10,162 nt of DNA, from assembly GCA_905205195.1 (NCBI GenBank), contig CAJLCS010000062.1, forward strand, positions 1 through 10,162. The letters are read 5' to 3'. This DNA is from an uncultured Eubacteriales bacterium. Its GTDB lineage: Bacteria; Bacillota; Clostridia; Oscillospirales; Oscillospiraceae. The position numbers and the translations under genes were made by a program. The notes beneath the pieces were generated by a model. That model was not told where the DNA came from. It made no database searches and was given only the letters and a program-made list of their open reading frames with translations. Each line of letters starts with the position of its first letter. Within the stretch, counting starts at the first letter, position 1. Positions 1 through 6,546 of the stretch are shown piece by piece.

Positions 1-400
1 TGGCGGAAATCGGATAGGCAAAGCCGGTCAGCAGCGGCAGGCTCAGGTTCAGATTGACCTTCCCGTCCGCCGTCACGGTTTCCGGCAGGGAAAACCGGAA
101 ATTCAGCGTCAGGTCTCCGGCGGCGTCATAGCCGCTCAGGTCCACCACCCGGAAGGTGCCGTCGAAATGGGCGGAAACCTTCTGGCCGTTAAGGGTAATG
201 TCCGCCGCGTCGCCGGGCAGCGGAAACGTCAGGTTCCCCACCGGGCCGTCAAGATGCAGCACCGCCCGGACGGCCATCTGGGCCGTGCCGTCGGCGGCGA
301 CGTCGGCGGTAGTCTGGTAATCCGTCACCTCATTTGCCGCCAGCACCGGCACCGCCAGACAAAACAGGCACGCCAGCGCCAGAATCAGCCGTCGCAGCAT
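1..400 (-). CDS. Secreted protein of unknown function, N-terminal part (cut by left window edge)
   Basis: The minus strand is open from an ATG at 400 to the window edge, giving 133 codons with no stop. An AGGAGG ribosome binding site (plus positions 409-414) lies 8 nt before the ATG. The protein begins with a typical signal peptide (MLRRLILALACLFCLAVPVLA, about residues 1-21, cleavage after A-x-A). The mature part is rich in beta-strand-like stretches such as LTFPLPGDAADITLNG and LTLNFRFSLPETV. The pattern recalls N-terminal domains of DUF2207-like membrane-anchored proteins, but this is only a resemblance and I do not assign a family. The C-terminus, which would show any membrane anchor, is outside the window. 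The gene is transcribed divergently from the solute-binding lipoprotein gene. I am confident it is a real secreted protein and unsure of its function. Confidence 0.8.
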   Translation of the reverse strand, partial: MLRRLILALACLFCLAVPVLAANEVTDYQTTADVAADGTAQMAVRAVLHLDGPVGNLTFPLPGDAADITLNGQKVSAHFDGTFRVVDLSGYDAAGDLTLNFRFSLPETVTADGKVNLNLSLPLLTGFAYPISA

Positions 401-442
401 TGGTTTTCCCTCCTTTCGCCGGAAAATCCGACTGTTTTTTAC

Positions 443-471
443 AGTTTACCATAATGCCGCAGAAAATGCAA
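443..471 (-). promoter_or_regulatory. Probable sigma-A-type promoter of the left-edge secreted protein gene
   Basis: Read on the minus strand, TTGCAT (plus 466-471) and TAAACT (plus 443-448) are separated by exactly 17 bp. The match to consensus is moderate (3/6 and 4/6). The start of transcription would fall near 435, about 35 nt before the ATG at 400. A short ACTGT/ACAGT inverted repeat (431-445) overlaps the -10 and start region. Position and spacing make this the best candidate for the gene. Confidence 0.5.
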
Positions 472-485
472 GCCGGGAGGGCGTC

Positions 486-511
486 ATTCCCCCGCCTGCG
501 GGGAATTTTTT
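486..511 (+). terminator. Rho-independent terminator-like hairpin with no upstream gene on its strand
   Basis: ATTCCCC (486-492) and GGGGAAT (500-506) form a 7-bp stem with a 7-nt loop, followed by five more T residues (507-511). This is a plus-strand terminator shape. It lies upstream of the lipoprotein gene's -10 box, and no plus-strand gene precedes it in the window. It may stop antisense transcription from the left, or end a short leader or small RNA. Confidence 0.55.
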
Positions 512-550
512 CGGTGCGTCAAAAAAGAACTAGGAAAATCGTTCCGTTTC

Positions 551-559
551 TGCTAAAAT
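551..559 (+). promoter_or_regulatory. Extended -10 promoter of the solute-binding lipoprotein gene
   Basis: TGCTAAAAT (551-559) is a TGn-extended -10 element with a 5/6 match to TATAAT. No good -35 box is found 16-18 bp upstream, as expected for extended -10 promoters. Transcription would start near 566, leaving a leader of about 28 nt that contains the GGAAGG ribosome binding site at 579-584. Confidence 0.5.
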
Positions 560-593
560 AGGAAAGTATCTTCTGTCCGGAAGGATGGTTTTC

Positions 594-2795
594 ATGAAGC
601 AATCTCTCAATAAAATACTCTCCTGTCTTTTGGCCGCCGTGCTGGTCGTTAGCGCCGGCGGATGCACGCTGACACCGGCCTCCCCCTCCACCGCCGCCAC
701 CGAAACGGAAAACGCCACGTCGGCCGCGCCGGATCCCGTGTATCATGACAGCCTGACTCAGTCCCCCGTAAACTGGAACCCCCAGGAGTGGGTCAACGAT
801 GCGGACCGGTACATTCTCAGCCTCACCGCCCCCGGCCTGTACGCCGTAGTGGCAGGCGAGGACGGCAGCTACGAGGCCATGCCCGAAATGGCCGCCGCCC
901 TGCCCCGGGACGTCACCGCCGAATATGCCGGCAGTGAAACCTACGATGTCCCGGCGGAGGAGGAAAGCGGCTACGCCTTCCGCATTGACCTGAATCCCGC
1001 CGCCTGCTGGTCCGACGGCACCCCCATCAACGCCGACACCTACTTATATTCCATGGAGCAGATGCTCAGCAGCGAGAAAAAGCATCCCCGGGCCGCCGCC
1101 TACGATTCCGGCCCTCTGTGCCTGGCCAACGCCTACGACTACTATATGCAGGATCAGGCGGGGCTGACGGAGTTCCGCTCTCTGGCCGACGCGGGCTACG
1201 GCTCGGTGGCCGAGGCCCAGAACGACGGCATCAAGGGGCTGTATCTGGACATGGACGGCTTCTGGGGGCTGGACTGCGGCTGGGTGCCCATCACCAGCGA
1301 GGAAGCCTACCGGGACGAGGCCGTCATGGAGGGCGAGGACGAGGACACCGTCAGCGCCAAGTACCTTTACGACACCTATCTGGCCGCCGGTGCGCCCTAC
1401 TCCGCCTACCAGACCACCTTTGTGGGCATCCGGGTCTCCCGGGTGCTGCAGCGGGACTTTTCCGAGGTGGGCATCATCAAAACCGGCAATTACCAGATCA
1501 CGCTGGTGCTGGCCAAGCCCATCCAGGCGGAGGTGCTGCCGTATTTCCTGACCGACTGCTTTCTGGTCCGGGAAAGCCTGTACGGCGACGCCTACGGCAC
1601 CACCGTCAACCGCTACGATTCCTGCGGCCCCTATGTTCTCACCGGCGTGGAGCCGGACAACCTCTATTTTTCCCGCAACGACCGGTGGTACGGCTACACC
1701 GACGGCGCGCACGAGGGCCAGTACGGCCCCGAGGCCGTGACCTGCACCCTCTTCGACAGCGGCGCCGAGGCGCTGGCCGCCTTTGACCGGCAGGAAATCG
1801 ACACCGTCCACACCACCGAGGATCGGGACGGTGCACTGCGGATTCCCGAAACCTACGTCAGCAAGCTCAGCTTCAATACCAGCCTTGCCATGCTGGGCCA
1901 GCGGGAAACCGACGGGGTGTGCAAGACCATTCTGGCCTATCCCGCCTTCCGGCAGGCCATTTCCCTGTGCGTGGACCGGCAGGCCTTCGTCAATGCCTGC
2001 ACCCCCACCAGCAGCCCGGCGCTGGGCCTGCTGAGCGACGCCTATGTCTCCGACCCCGGCTCCGGCAGCGCCTACCGTGCCTCCGACGCCGGAAAGGCGG
2101 CGCTGGCCGACGTCTACGGCAGTGCCGACGCCACCGGCTATGACGTGGAGAAGGCCCGCTCCTTCTTTCTTGCCGCCTACGACGAGGCGCTGGCCGACGG
2201 CCGGATGGACGGCAGCGACGTGATCGATCTGGAATTCCTTGTCTACAGCGACGAGGCGGTGTACGAAACCATCGTCTCCTTCCTCCAGCAGTCCATCGAC
2301 GGCGCCGTGGCCGGTTCGGCGCTGGAGGGGCGGATTCATCTGACCAAAACCGTAGACCCGGACTACTACCAGACCGCCAGGAGCGGACAGTTTGAGCTGA
2401 TTCTGTCCACCTGGGGCGGGCAGGCCGCCGATCCCTACGGGCTGATGAGCAGCTACTGCGACGAGGACAAGCGGTTTGAATTCGGCTTTGAGCCGAGTGT
2501 GGAGGAATGCACCCTGACGGTGGACGGCACCCCGGTGACCCGGACCTACCGAGGCTGGTACGAGTCTCTCACCGGCGGCCGCTATGCCGCCGCCGACCCG
2601 GCGCTGCGGGAATCCGTTCTGTCCGGTCTGGAGGCCGCGCTGCTGGCGCGCTGCATCTGCGTGCCGCTGTACCAGCGGACCCGGTCCGTGCTGGACGGCA
2701 GCCGGGTGATCCGCACCGTCCCCGCCGCCGTGCCGCTGGCGGACACCGACGGCGTGCGCTATGTCCGCCTGGCCGATGCGGCGCCGGAATCTTAA
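594..2795 (+). CDS. Extracytoplasmic solute-binding lipoprotein, family 5 (peptide-binding type), orphan
   Basis: This is a 733-residue lipoprotein that would capture a substrate, probably a peptide, outside the membrane for an ABC importer. The start chosen is the ATG at 594, 9 nt after GGAAGG (579-584). The in-frame ATG at 585 directly abuts that site. A signal peptide ends in the lipobox SAGGC with Cys24 as the lipidated residue. W-S-D-G-T-P at about residues 139-144 is the conserved substrate-binding-protein family 5 signature, as in OppA and DppA. A second family-like stretch, STWGGQAADPYG, begins near residue 606. The protein is longer than the usual 500-600 residues of the family. No permease or ATPase genes lie beside it, so it must share a transporter encoded elsewhere or act as a sensor. 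The substrate is unknown; the family call is firm. Confidence 0.88.
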   Translation: MKQSLNKILSCLLAAVLVVSAGGCTLTPASPSTAATETENATSAAPDPVYHDSLTQSPVNWNPQEWVNDADRYILSLTAPGLYAVVAGEDGSYEAMPEMAAALPRDVTAEYAGSETYDVPAEEESGYAFRIDLNPAACWSDGTPINADTYLYSMEQMLSSEKKHPRAAAYDSGPLCLANAYDYYMQDQAGLTEFRSLADAGYGSVAEAQNDGIKGLYLDMDGFWGLDCGWVPITSEEAYRDEAVMEGEDEDTVSAKYLYDTYLAAGAPYSAYQTTFVGIRVSRVLQRDFSEVGIIKTGNYQITLVLAKPIQAEVLPYFLTDCFLVRESLYGDAYGTTVNRYDSCGPYVLTGVEPDNLYFSRNDRWYGYTDGAHEGQYGPEAVTCTLFDSGAEALAAFDRQEIDTVHTTEDRDGALRIPETYVSKLSFNTSLAMLGQRETDGVCKTILAYPAFRQAISLCVDRQAFVNACTPTSSPALGLLSDAYVSDPGSGSAYRASDAGKAALADVYGSADATGYDVEKARSFFLAAYDEALADGRMDGSDVIDLEFLVYSDEAVYETIVSFLQQSIDGAVAGSALEGRIHLTKTVDPDYYQTARSGQFELILSTWGGQAADPYGLMSSYCDEDKRFEFGFEPSVEECTLTVDGTPVTRTYRGWYESLTGGRYAAADPALRESVLSGLEAALLARCICVPLYQRTRSVLDGSRVIRTVPAAVPLADTDGVRYVRLADAAPES

Positions 2796-2807
2796 AGAAA
2801 TTTTCCC

Positions 2808-2836
2808 TTGTCCCCGCCGCCGGTTTGCGGTACAAT
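2808..2836 (+). promoter_or_regulatory. Promoter of the CapA-like gene
   Basis: TTGTCC (2808-2813) and TACAAT (2831-2836) are spaced by exactly 17 bp and match consensus 4/6 and 5/6. The box sits 12 bp after the lipoprotein gene's stop codon, so the CapA-like gene can be transcribed independently. Transcription would start near 2843, about 17 nt before the ribosome binding site. The coding frame is open upstream to a TTG at 2808, but that TTG is the -35 box itself and cannot be the start codon. Confidence 0.7.
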
Positions 2837-2859
2837 AGGGGTAATCCCATTTTTCCATC

Positions 2860-2876
2860 AGGAGGTGTCTGCAACG
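2860..2876 (+). promoter_or_regulatory. Strong ribosome binding site placing translation start at an ACG codon
   Basis: AGGAGGTG (2860-2867) is a near-perfect anti-16S match, followed by 6 nt and then ACG (2874-2876). Two other genes in the window show the same geometry: GGGAGGTG, 6 nt, ATG for the GntR gene (start 6622) and for the permease gene (start 7839). The ACG therefore stands exactly where an ATG is expected. The only in-frame GTG nearby (2865) lies inside the ribosome binding site. Confidence 0.65.
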
Positions 2877-4109
2877 GCCCGATCCCATTCTCATCAGCCG
2901 CCCCGGCGGCGTTTCACCGGCGCTCTGCTGGCTGCGGCGGCCCTTCTTCTGTGCGGCGGATTGATTTTCCTGCTGACCCGTTCCGGCAGCAGGCAGCCTT
3001 CGGCGCCCACTTCCCCCAAAACCGATACGTCCCCCTCGGCCGGGGTTGAAAACACCATCATCCATCTGGCGGCCGCCGGGGACGTGAACGTGACGGACAA
3101 TACCGTCGCCGCCGGGCAGAACGGCGGCAGCTACGACTTTACCGATGTGTTTCTGGACGCGGTGCCGCTGCTGGCCGACGCGGACCTGACGGTGGTGAAT
3201 TTTGAAGGCACCCTCTGCGGCGCCCCCTATGGCACGGAAACCGCCTCCGCCCCGGCGGAGATGATGACCGCCCTGCGAAATGCCGGGGTGGACCTGGTGC
3301 AGACCGCCAACTCCTGCTCCATCGCAGGCGGTCTGGTGGGTCTGGCGGAGACGCTGGACGGCGTCCGCAACGCCGGTCTGGAGCCGGTGGGCACCTTCCG
3401 GGACAGCGCGGAATTCAAAAAAACCGGCGGCTACACCATCCGGGAGGTCCGGGGCATCCGGATTGCCTTTGTTGCCTTCACCAAGGGCATGAACAACCGC
3501 GGCCTGCCCGCCGGAAGCGAGGACTGCGTCAATCTGCTCTACGAGGACTACGCCAGCACCTATCAGAGCGTGGATACTGCCGCCATCACCCGGGTTCTCC
3601 AGGCTGTGCAGTCGGAAAATCCCGATCTGACGGTGGCGCTGCTCCACTGGGGCAGCGAATACAACGACCAGATCAGCTCCACCCAGGAATCCATCCGGAA
3701 TCTGATGATTTCCGAAGGCGTGGACGTGATTCTGGGCACCCATTCCCACTATGTGCAGGAAATCGACTACGACGAGACGGATCACACACTGGTGGCCTAC
3801 TCGCTGGGGGATTTTCTGGGGGACGCCCAGCGGGCGGGCAGCAACTACTCGCTGGTTCTGAATCTGGAAATCACCAAAAACGGCGAAACCGGCGAAACCT
3901 ATGTGTCCGGCTACCGGTATGACCCCATTTTCATCCGCACCAGCGGCAGTCTGCGGGTCCTGCGGATGGACGCGGCCATCGCCGCCTACGAAGCCGACAA
4001 CATCGACCGGGTGACCAAGGACGAGTACGACGCCATGGTCTACGCCAAAACCCGCATCGAGGAGCGCATCCATCCGGCGGCGGACACCGCCGATTCCGGC
4101 GACAGTTAA
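2874..4109 (+). CDS. CapA/PgsA-like metallophosphatase-fold protein, membrane-anchored, variant active site
   Basis: From the ACG at 2874 the protein has 411 residues. It starts with a basic stretch (R11-R13) and a hydrophobic segment (about 17-34), forming a signal anchor that places the rest outside the cell. The CapA (poly-gamma-glutamate synthesis, PGA_cap) motifs follow in order: AAGDV at 67-71, NFEG at 109-112, HWGSEY at 258-263, GTHSHYV at 288-294 and YSLGDF at 309-314. In typical family members an N-N-H motif follows the NFEG/NLEG motif. Here the equivalent position reads N146-S-C148, so the histidine is missing. No capB, capC or other polyglutamate synthesis genes are adjacent, so a role in capsule synthesis is not shown. 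Single CapA-like proteins are common in Clostridia with unknown substrates. It is convergent with the carboxypeptidase gene. Family call strong, function open. Confidence 0.85.
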   Translation, partial: TARSHSHQPPRRRFTGALLAAAALLLCGGLIFLLTRSGSRQPSAPTSPKTDTSPSAGVENTIIHLAAAGDVNVTDNTVAAGQNGGSYDFTDVFLDAVPLLADADLTVVNFEGTLCGAPYGTETASAPAEMMTALRNAGVDLVQTANSCSIAGGLVGLAETLDGVRNAGLEPVGTFRDSAEFKKTGGYTIREVRGIRIAFVAFTKGMNNRGLPAGSEDCVNLLYEDYASTYQSVDTAAITRVLQAVQSENPDLTVALLHWGSEYNDQISSTQESIRNLMISEGVDVILGTHSHYVQEIDYDETDHTLVAYSLGDFLGDAQRAGSNYSLVLNLEITKNGETGETYVSGYRYDPIFIRTSGSLRVLRMDAAIAAYEADNIDRVTKDEYDAMVYAKTRIEERIHPAADTADSGDS

Positions 4110-4153
4110 AAAACGACGCGGCGGCGCGGTTCCATTTCCGGAACCGCGCCGCC
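4108..4153 (-). terminator. Strong hairpin between convergent CapA-like and carboxypeptidase genes
   Basis: GGCGGCGCGGTTCC (4120-4133) and its exact reverse complement (4140-4153) form a perfect 14-bp stem with a 6-nt loop. Read on the minus strand it is followed, after 6 nt, by six T residues (plus 4108-4113), so it best serves as the carboxypeptidase terminator. On the plus strand there is no T tract directly after the stem, although CTTTT follows at 4175-4179. It probably insulates both genes. Confidence 0.75.
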
Positions 4154-4186
4154 AAACTGTCGTCCCCCTTCGGGCTTTTCCGACGG

Positions 4187-5335
4187 TTATGCCGCCATGG
4201 TCATGCTTTGCAGCACCCGCACCAGAAGGTCCCGCCACCGCAGCCGCTCCACCGCTTCTGCCGCCACCAGCGGCACCTGGGCCAGAACCCGGTCCCCGGC
4301 CCGGACCGTCAGCGTCCCCAGACGCTGGCCCCGGCTCACCGGCGCCGTCAGCTCCGGCTCCAGCGTGACCTCCGTGGTGACGCTGCCGCGCAGCTCCTTC
4401 TCCACCAGCAGCCTGGGATCCTCCGACGGCTCCGCCGCCACCGTATCCGCCGCCCCCAGACGCACCGGCACCGCCGCCTCCGCCGGAAGCTCCGGCGTCA
4501 CCAGTGCGAAGTTGGCAAAGCCGTAATCCAGCAGCGCCTTGCAGGCGGCGAACCGGTCCTTGGAGGTTTCGCAGCCCATGACCACGGCAATCAGCCCCAG
4601 CCCGTCCCGCTGGGCCGACGCCGACAGGCAGTACCCTGCCTTGGAGGTAAAGCCGGTTTTCAGCCCCGTGGCCCCGGCGTAGAACCGGATCAGCTTGTTG
4701 GTATTGGCCAGCCCGAAGGAGCCGCTGCGGACGGTGTCCATCCAGATGGTGGTGTATTTCTGAATGTCCGGATGGGCCTTCAGCAGCTCCCGGGACATGA
4801 GGGCAATGTCATAGGCGGAGGTCCGGTGGTTTTCCGCCTCCGCCCCGTCGTCCAGCCCGGTGCAGTTGACGAAATGGGTATCGTTCATCCCCAGCTCCGC
4901 CGCCCGGGCGTTCATCCGGTCCACAAAGGCGCTCTCGCTGCCTGCCAGATGCTCCGCCATGGCGCAGGCGCAGTCGTTGGCGGAGGACACGGCGATGGAC
5001 TTGACCATATCCGCCACGGACATGGTCTCCCCTGCCTTCAGATAAATCTGGCTGCCGCCCTTGGCCGCCGCCGCTTCGGAGGCCGTCACCGTGTCGTCCC
5101 AGCCGATTTTGCCGGAATCGATGGCCTCCATAATCAGCAGCATGGTCATCACCTTGGTGACGCTGGCCGGTGCCAGCGGTTCATGAGGATTCTGCTGGCC
5201 CAGCACCGTCCCCGTGGCAATGTCCATCAGCACCGCGCTTTTGGCCGCCACCTCCGGCGCCGCCGCCCGGCTCCGCAGCGGCAGTGCCCCCATGGCCAGC
5301 ACCACCGCCAGCAGGATGATTCCTCCCCGTCTCAT
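4187..5335 (-). CDS. dacA-like: D-alanyl-D-alanine carboxypeptidase, PBP5 type (peptidase S11)
   Basis: This 382-residue exported enzyme removes the terminal D-Ala from peptidoglycan stem peptides and so limits cross-linking. All three penicillin-binding motifs are present: S58-V-T-K61 (nucleophile Ser58), S118-A-N120 and K226-T-G228. The signal peptide covers about residues 1-26. A PBP5 C-terminal beta domain follows the catalytic domain (about 260-355). The last 25 residues (ERLRWRDLLVRVLQSMTMAA at the end) look like the amphipathic helix that tethers such enzymes to the outer membrane face. The start chosen is the ATG at 5335, 6 nt after GGGAGG. The ATG at 5341 and a TTG at 5350 are less well placed. 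The gene begins 30 bp after the stop of the small cysteine-rich gene, suggesting co-transcription. Length and domain order are normal. Confidence 0.93.
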   Translation of the reverse strand: MRRGGIILLAVVLAMGALPLRSRAAAPEVAAKSAVLMDIATGTVLGQQNPHEPLAPASVTKVMTMLLIMEAIDSGKIGWDDTVTASEAAAAKGGSQIYLKAGETMSVADMVKSIAVSSANDCACAMAEHLAGSESAFVDRMNARAAELGMNDTHFVNCTGLDDGAEAENHRTSAYDIALMSRELLKAHPDIQKYTTIWMDTVRSGSFGLANTNKLIRFYAGATGLKTGFTSKAGYCLSASAQRDGLGLIAVVMGCETSKDRFAACKALLDYGFANFALVTPELPAEAAVPVRLGAADTVAAEPSEDPRLLVEKELRGSVTTEVTLEPELTAPVSRGQRLGTLTVRAGDRVLAQVPLVAAEAVERLRWRDLLVRVLQSMTMAA

Positions 5336-5365
5336 CGCCATCCCTCCCAAACTTGGTGGTACAGC

Positions 5366-5563
5366 CTATGTATCGGACGGTGCCGTTATGAACAGCGCCG
5401 ACCAGGGACAGTCCGGATCGCCGCAGCGGCGGCAGTCCCGGCTGCTTTCCAGGCAGCACAGCAGATAGTCGCACTCGTCGCAGCGGCAGTCCTCCCCGCT
5501 GACGCCGCCGGGGCAGTCCCGGCCGCCCCTGCCGGGGCGGACCGGCTCCTTTTCGCGTTCCAT
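5366..5563 (-). CDS. Small cysteine-rich protein, possible metal-binding knuckle, unknown function
   Basis: This is a 65-residue ORF with nine cysteines, eight of them within 28 residues. They are arranged as C-R-C-D-E-C-D-Y-L-L-C-C and then DCRRCGDPDCPW, with one more in DCPGG. The C-x-C, C-x2-C and C-x4-C spacing suggests bound zinc or an iron-sulfur cluster. No signal peptide or membrane segment is seen, so it is likely cytoplasmic. The N-terminus is charged (MEREKEPVRPGRGGRD). The ATG at 5563 lies 7 nt after GGAAGGGAGG, an excellent ribosome binding site. It sits between the phospholipase gene (63 nt upstream) and the carboxypeptidase gene (30 nt downstream) in the same orientation. The good ribosome binding site, cysteine clustering and tight spacing argue that it is real. 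I do not recognise the family. Confidence 0.68.
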   Translation of the reverse strand: MEREKEPVRPGRGGRDCPGGVSGEDCRCDECDYLLCCLESSRDCRRCGDPDCPWSALFITAPSDT

Positions 5564-5564
5564 C

Positions 5565-5606
5565 AAAAAGCCTCCCTTCCGCTGTCATCATACCGCAAAA
5601 GGGAGG
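5565..5606 (-). terminator. Hairpin between phospholipase and cysteine-rich genes that contains the latter's ribosome binding site
   Basis: On the minus strand CCTCCCTT (plus 5599-5606) pairs with AAGGGAGG (plus 5571-5578) across a 20-nt loop and is followed by C and five T residues (plus 5565-5569). This could terminate the phospholipase transcript. The downstream arm is also the ribosome binding site of the cysteine-rich gene. On the plus strand the stem is followed by seven T residues (5607-5613), so it can work in both directions. Confidence 0.6.
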
Positions 5607-5626
5607 TTTTTTTCGTCGAACCGGCG

Positions 5627-6481
5627 TCAGCCGCCGAGATAAGCCGTCAGGTCGTCCCAGACCGCCCCGGCAATTTCCAGGCCGTGGCGATAGTAGCCCC
5701 GCATTTTTTCGTGGTCCTTTTCCAGGCCCCGGATCTCGCAGTGGGTCGGCCGGATCACAAACAGCCGCCCGGCCTTCTCCAGCGCCAGAATCTCGTCCAT
5801 CTGGGCGAAATACCGGTCGTAGCGGGTCATCAGCGCCTCGCACAGCGCCGGATACCGCTGGCCGTACAGCCCGTAGAGCACATGGCGGACCTTCCGGAAG
5901 TCCGTGGGGTGAAGATTGTCCGCCGGCTTGGTGGTCACCAGCACCACCCGGTCGCAGCCCTGCTCCATGGCCCGGGCCACCGGCATGGGATCGGCGATGC
6001 CGCCGTCCAGACAGGGCCGCCCGTCCACCGTCACCGGCGCGCAGATGCCCGGCATGGAGGAGCTGGCCTCCACAATGGCCACAAGCCGCTTCTGATAGGC
6101 CCGCTCGCTGAGATACAGGGCGCCGCCCGTCCCGCAGTCGGTCACCACATATTCACAGACCATGGGATTTGCATAATACGCCCCGAAATCAAAGGGCATG
6201 GGCGGCTCAAAGCTGAGCCGGTTATAAATCAGATCCAGATTCAGCAGCTTTTTGGATTCCAGCGCCTGCCGGAAGCCGAAATAGACCGGACTTTCCGTCC
6301 CGGCCGTCAGGGCAAAGGCCCGGCCCCGCTGACCGGAGCGGAAATTCATGGCGTTGCCCGCCCCGGCGGAAACGCCGATGCAGTAATCAAACGTCAGCCC
6401 CCGGTCCAGCATGGTATCCAGCACGCCGGAGGTAAACACGCCCCGGCAGGCGCCGCCCTCCAGAACCAGTCCCGTTTTCAT
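5627..6481 (-). CDS. Patatin-like phospholipase (YjjU/RssA-like serine hydrolase)
   Basis: This is a 284-residue predicted lipid acyl hydrolase with the Ser-Asp catalytic dyad of patatins. The glycine-rich oxyanion motif G9-G-A-C-R-G14 is at the N-terminus. The nucleophile elbow G36-V-S-A-G40 carries Ser38, and D159-G-G161 supplies the catalytic Asp. The stretch ASSSMPGICAPV (about 139-150) is the usual family helix before the Asp motif. The C-terminal 80 residues, ending HGLEIAGAVWDDLTAYL, resemble the extra domain of bacterial YjjU-type proteins. No signal peptide is present, so it is probably cytoplasmic or peripheral to the membrane. The ATG at 6481 lies 8 nt after AGGAGG. The frame is open further upstream to 6553, but that stretch overlaps the promoter. 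The physiological substrate is unknown. Confidence 0.9.
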   Translation of the reverse strand: MKTGLVLEGGACRGVFTSGVLDTMLDRGLTFDYCIGVSAGAGNAMNFRSGQRGRAFALTAGTESPVYFGFRQALESKKLLNLDLIYNRLSFEPPMPFDFGAYYANPMVCEYVVTDCGTGGALYLSERAYQKRLVAIVEASSSMPGICAPVTVDGRPCLDGGIADPMPVARAMEQGCDRVVLVTTKPADNLHPTDFRKVRHVLYGLYGQRYPALCEALMTRYDRYFAQMDEILALEKAGRLFVIRPTHCEIRGLEKDHEKMRGYYRHGLEIAGAVWDDLTAYLGG

Positions 6482-6503
6482 GGCACTTCCCTCCTTTTTC
6501 TCT

Positions 6504-6532
6504 ATTATACCCGCAAACCGGTTTCCCGGCAA
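6504..6532 (-). promoter_or_regulatory. Promoter of the patatin-like phospholipase gene
   Basis: Read on the minus strand, TTGCCG (plus 6527-6532) and a perfect TATAAT (plus 6504-6509) are separated by exactly 17 bp. The start of transcription would lie near 6497, just before the ribosome binding site at 6490-6495, giving a very short leader. The spacer contains the perfect 10-bp palindrome AAACCGGTTT (6515-6524). The promoter is back to back with the gntR promoter; the two -35 boxes are 14 bp apart. Confidence 0.8.
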
Positions 6533-6546
6533 GGGAAAAATAGGGC

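Noticed and set aside
2808..2873. N-terminal extension of the CapA-like protein from a TTG at 2808
   Set aside because: The TTG is part of the -35 box, upstream of the expected transcription start, so it would not be in the transcript.
1044..4238. A very long open frame on the minus strand (over 1000 codons) opposite the lipoprotein and CapA-like genes
   Set aside because: It is low in recognisable motifs, rich in G, A, V, H and R, and mirrors the third-position GC of two well-supported genes on the other strand. This is a common artefact of GC-rich DNA.
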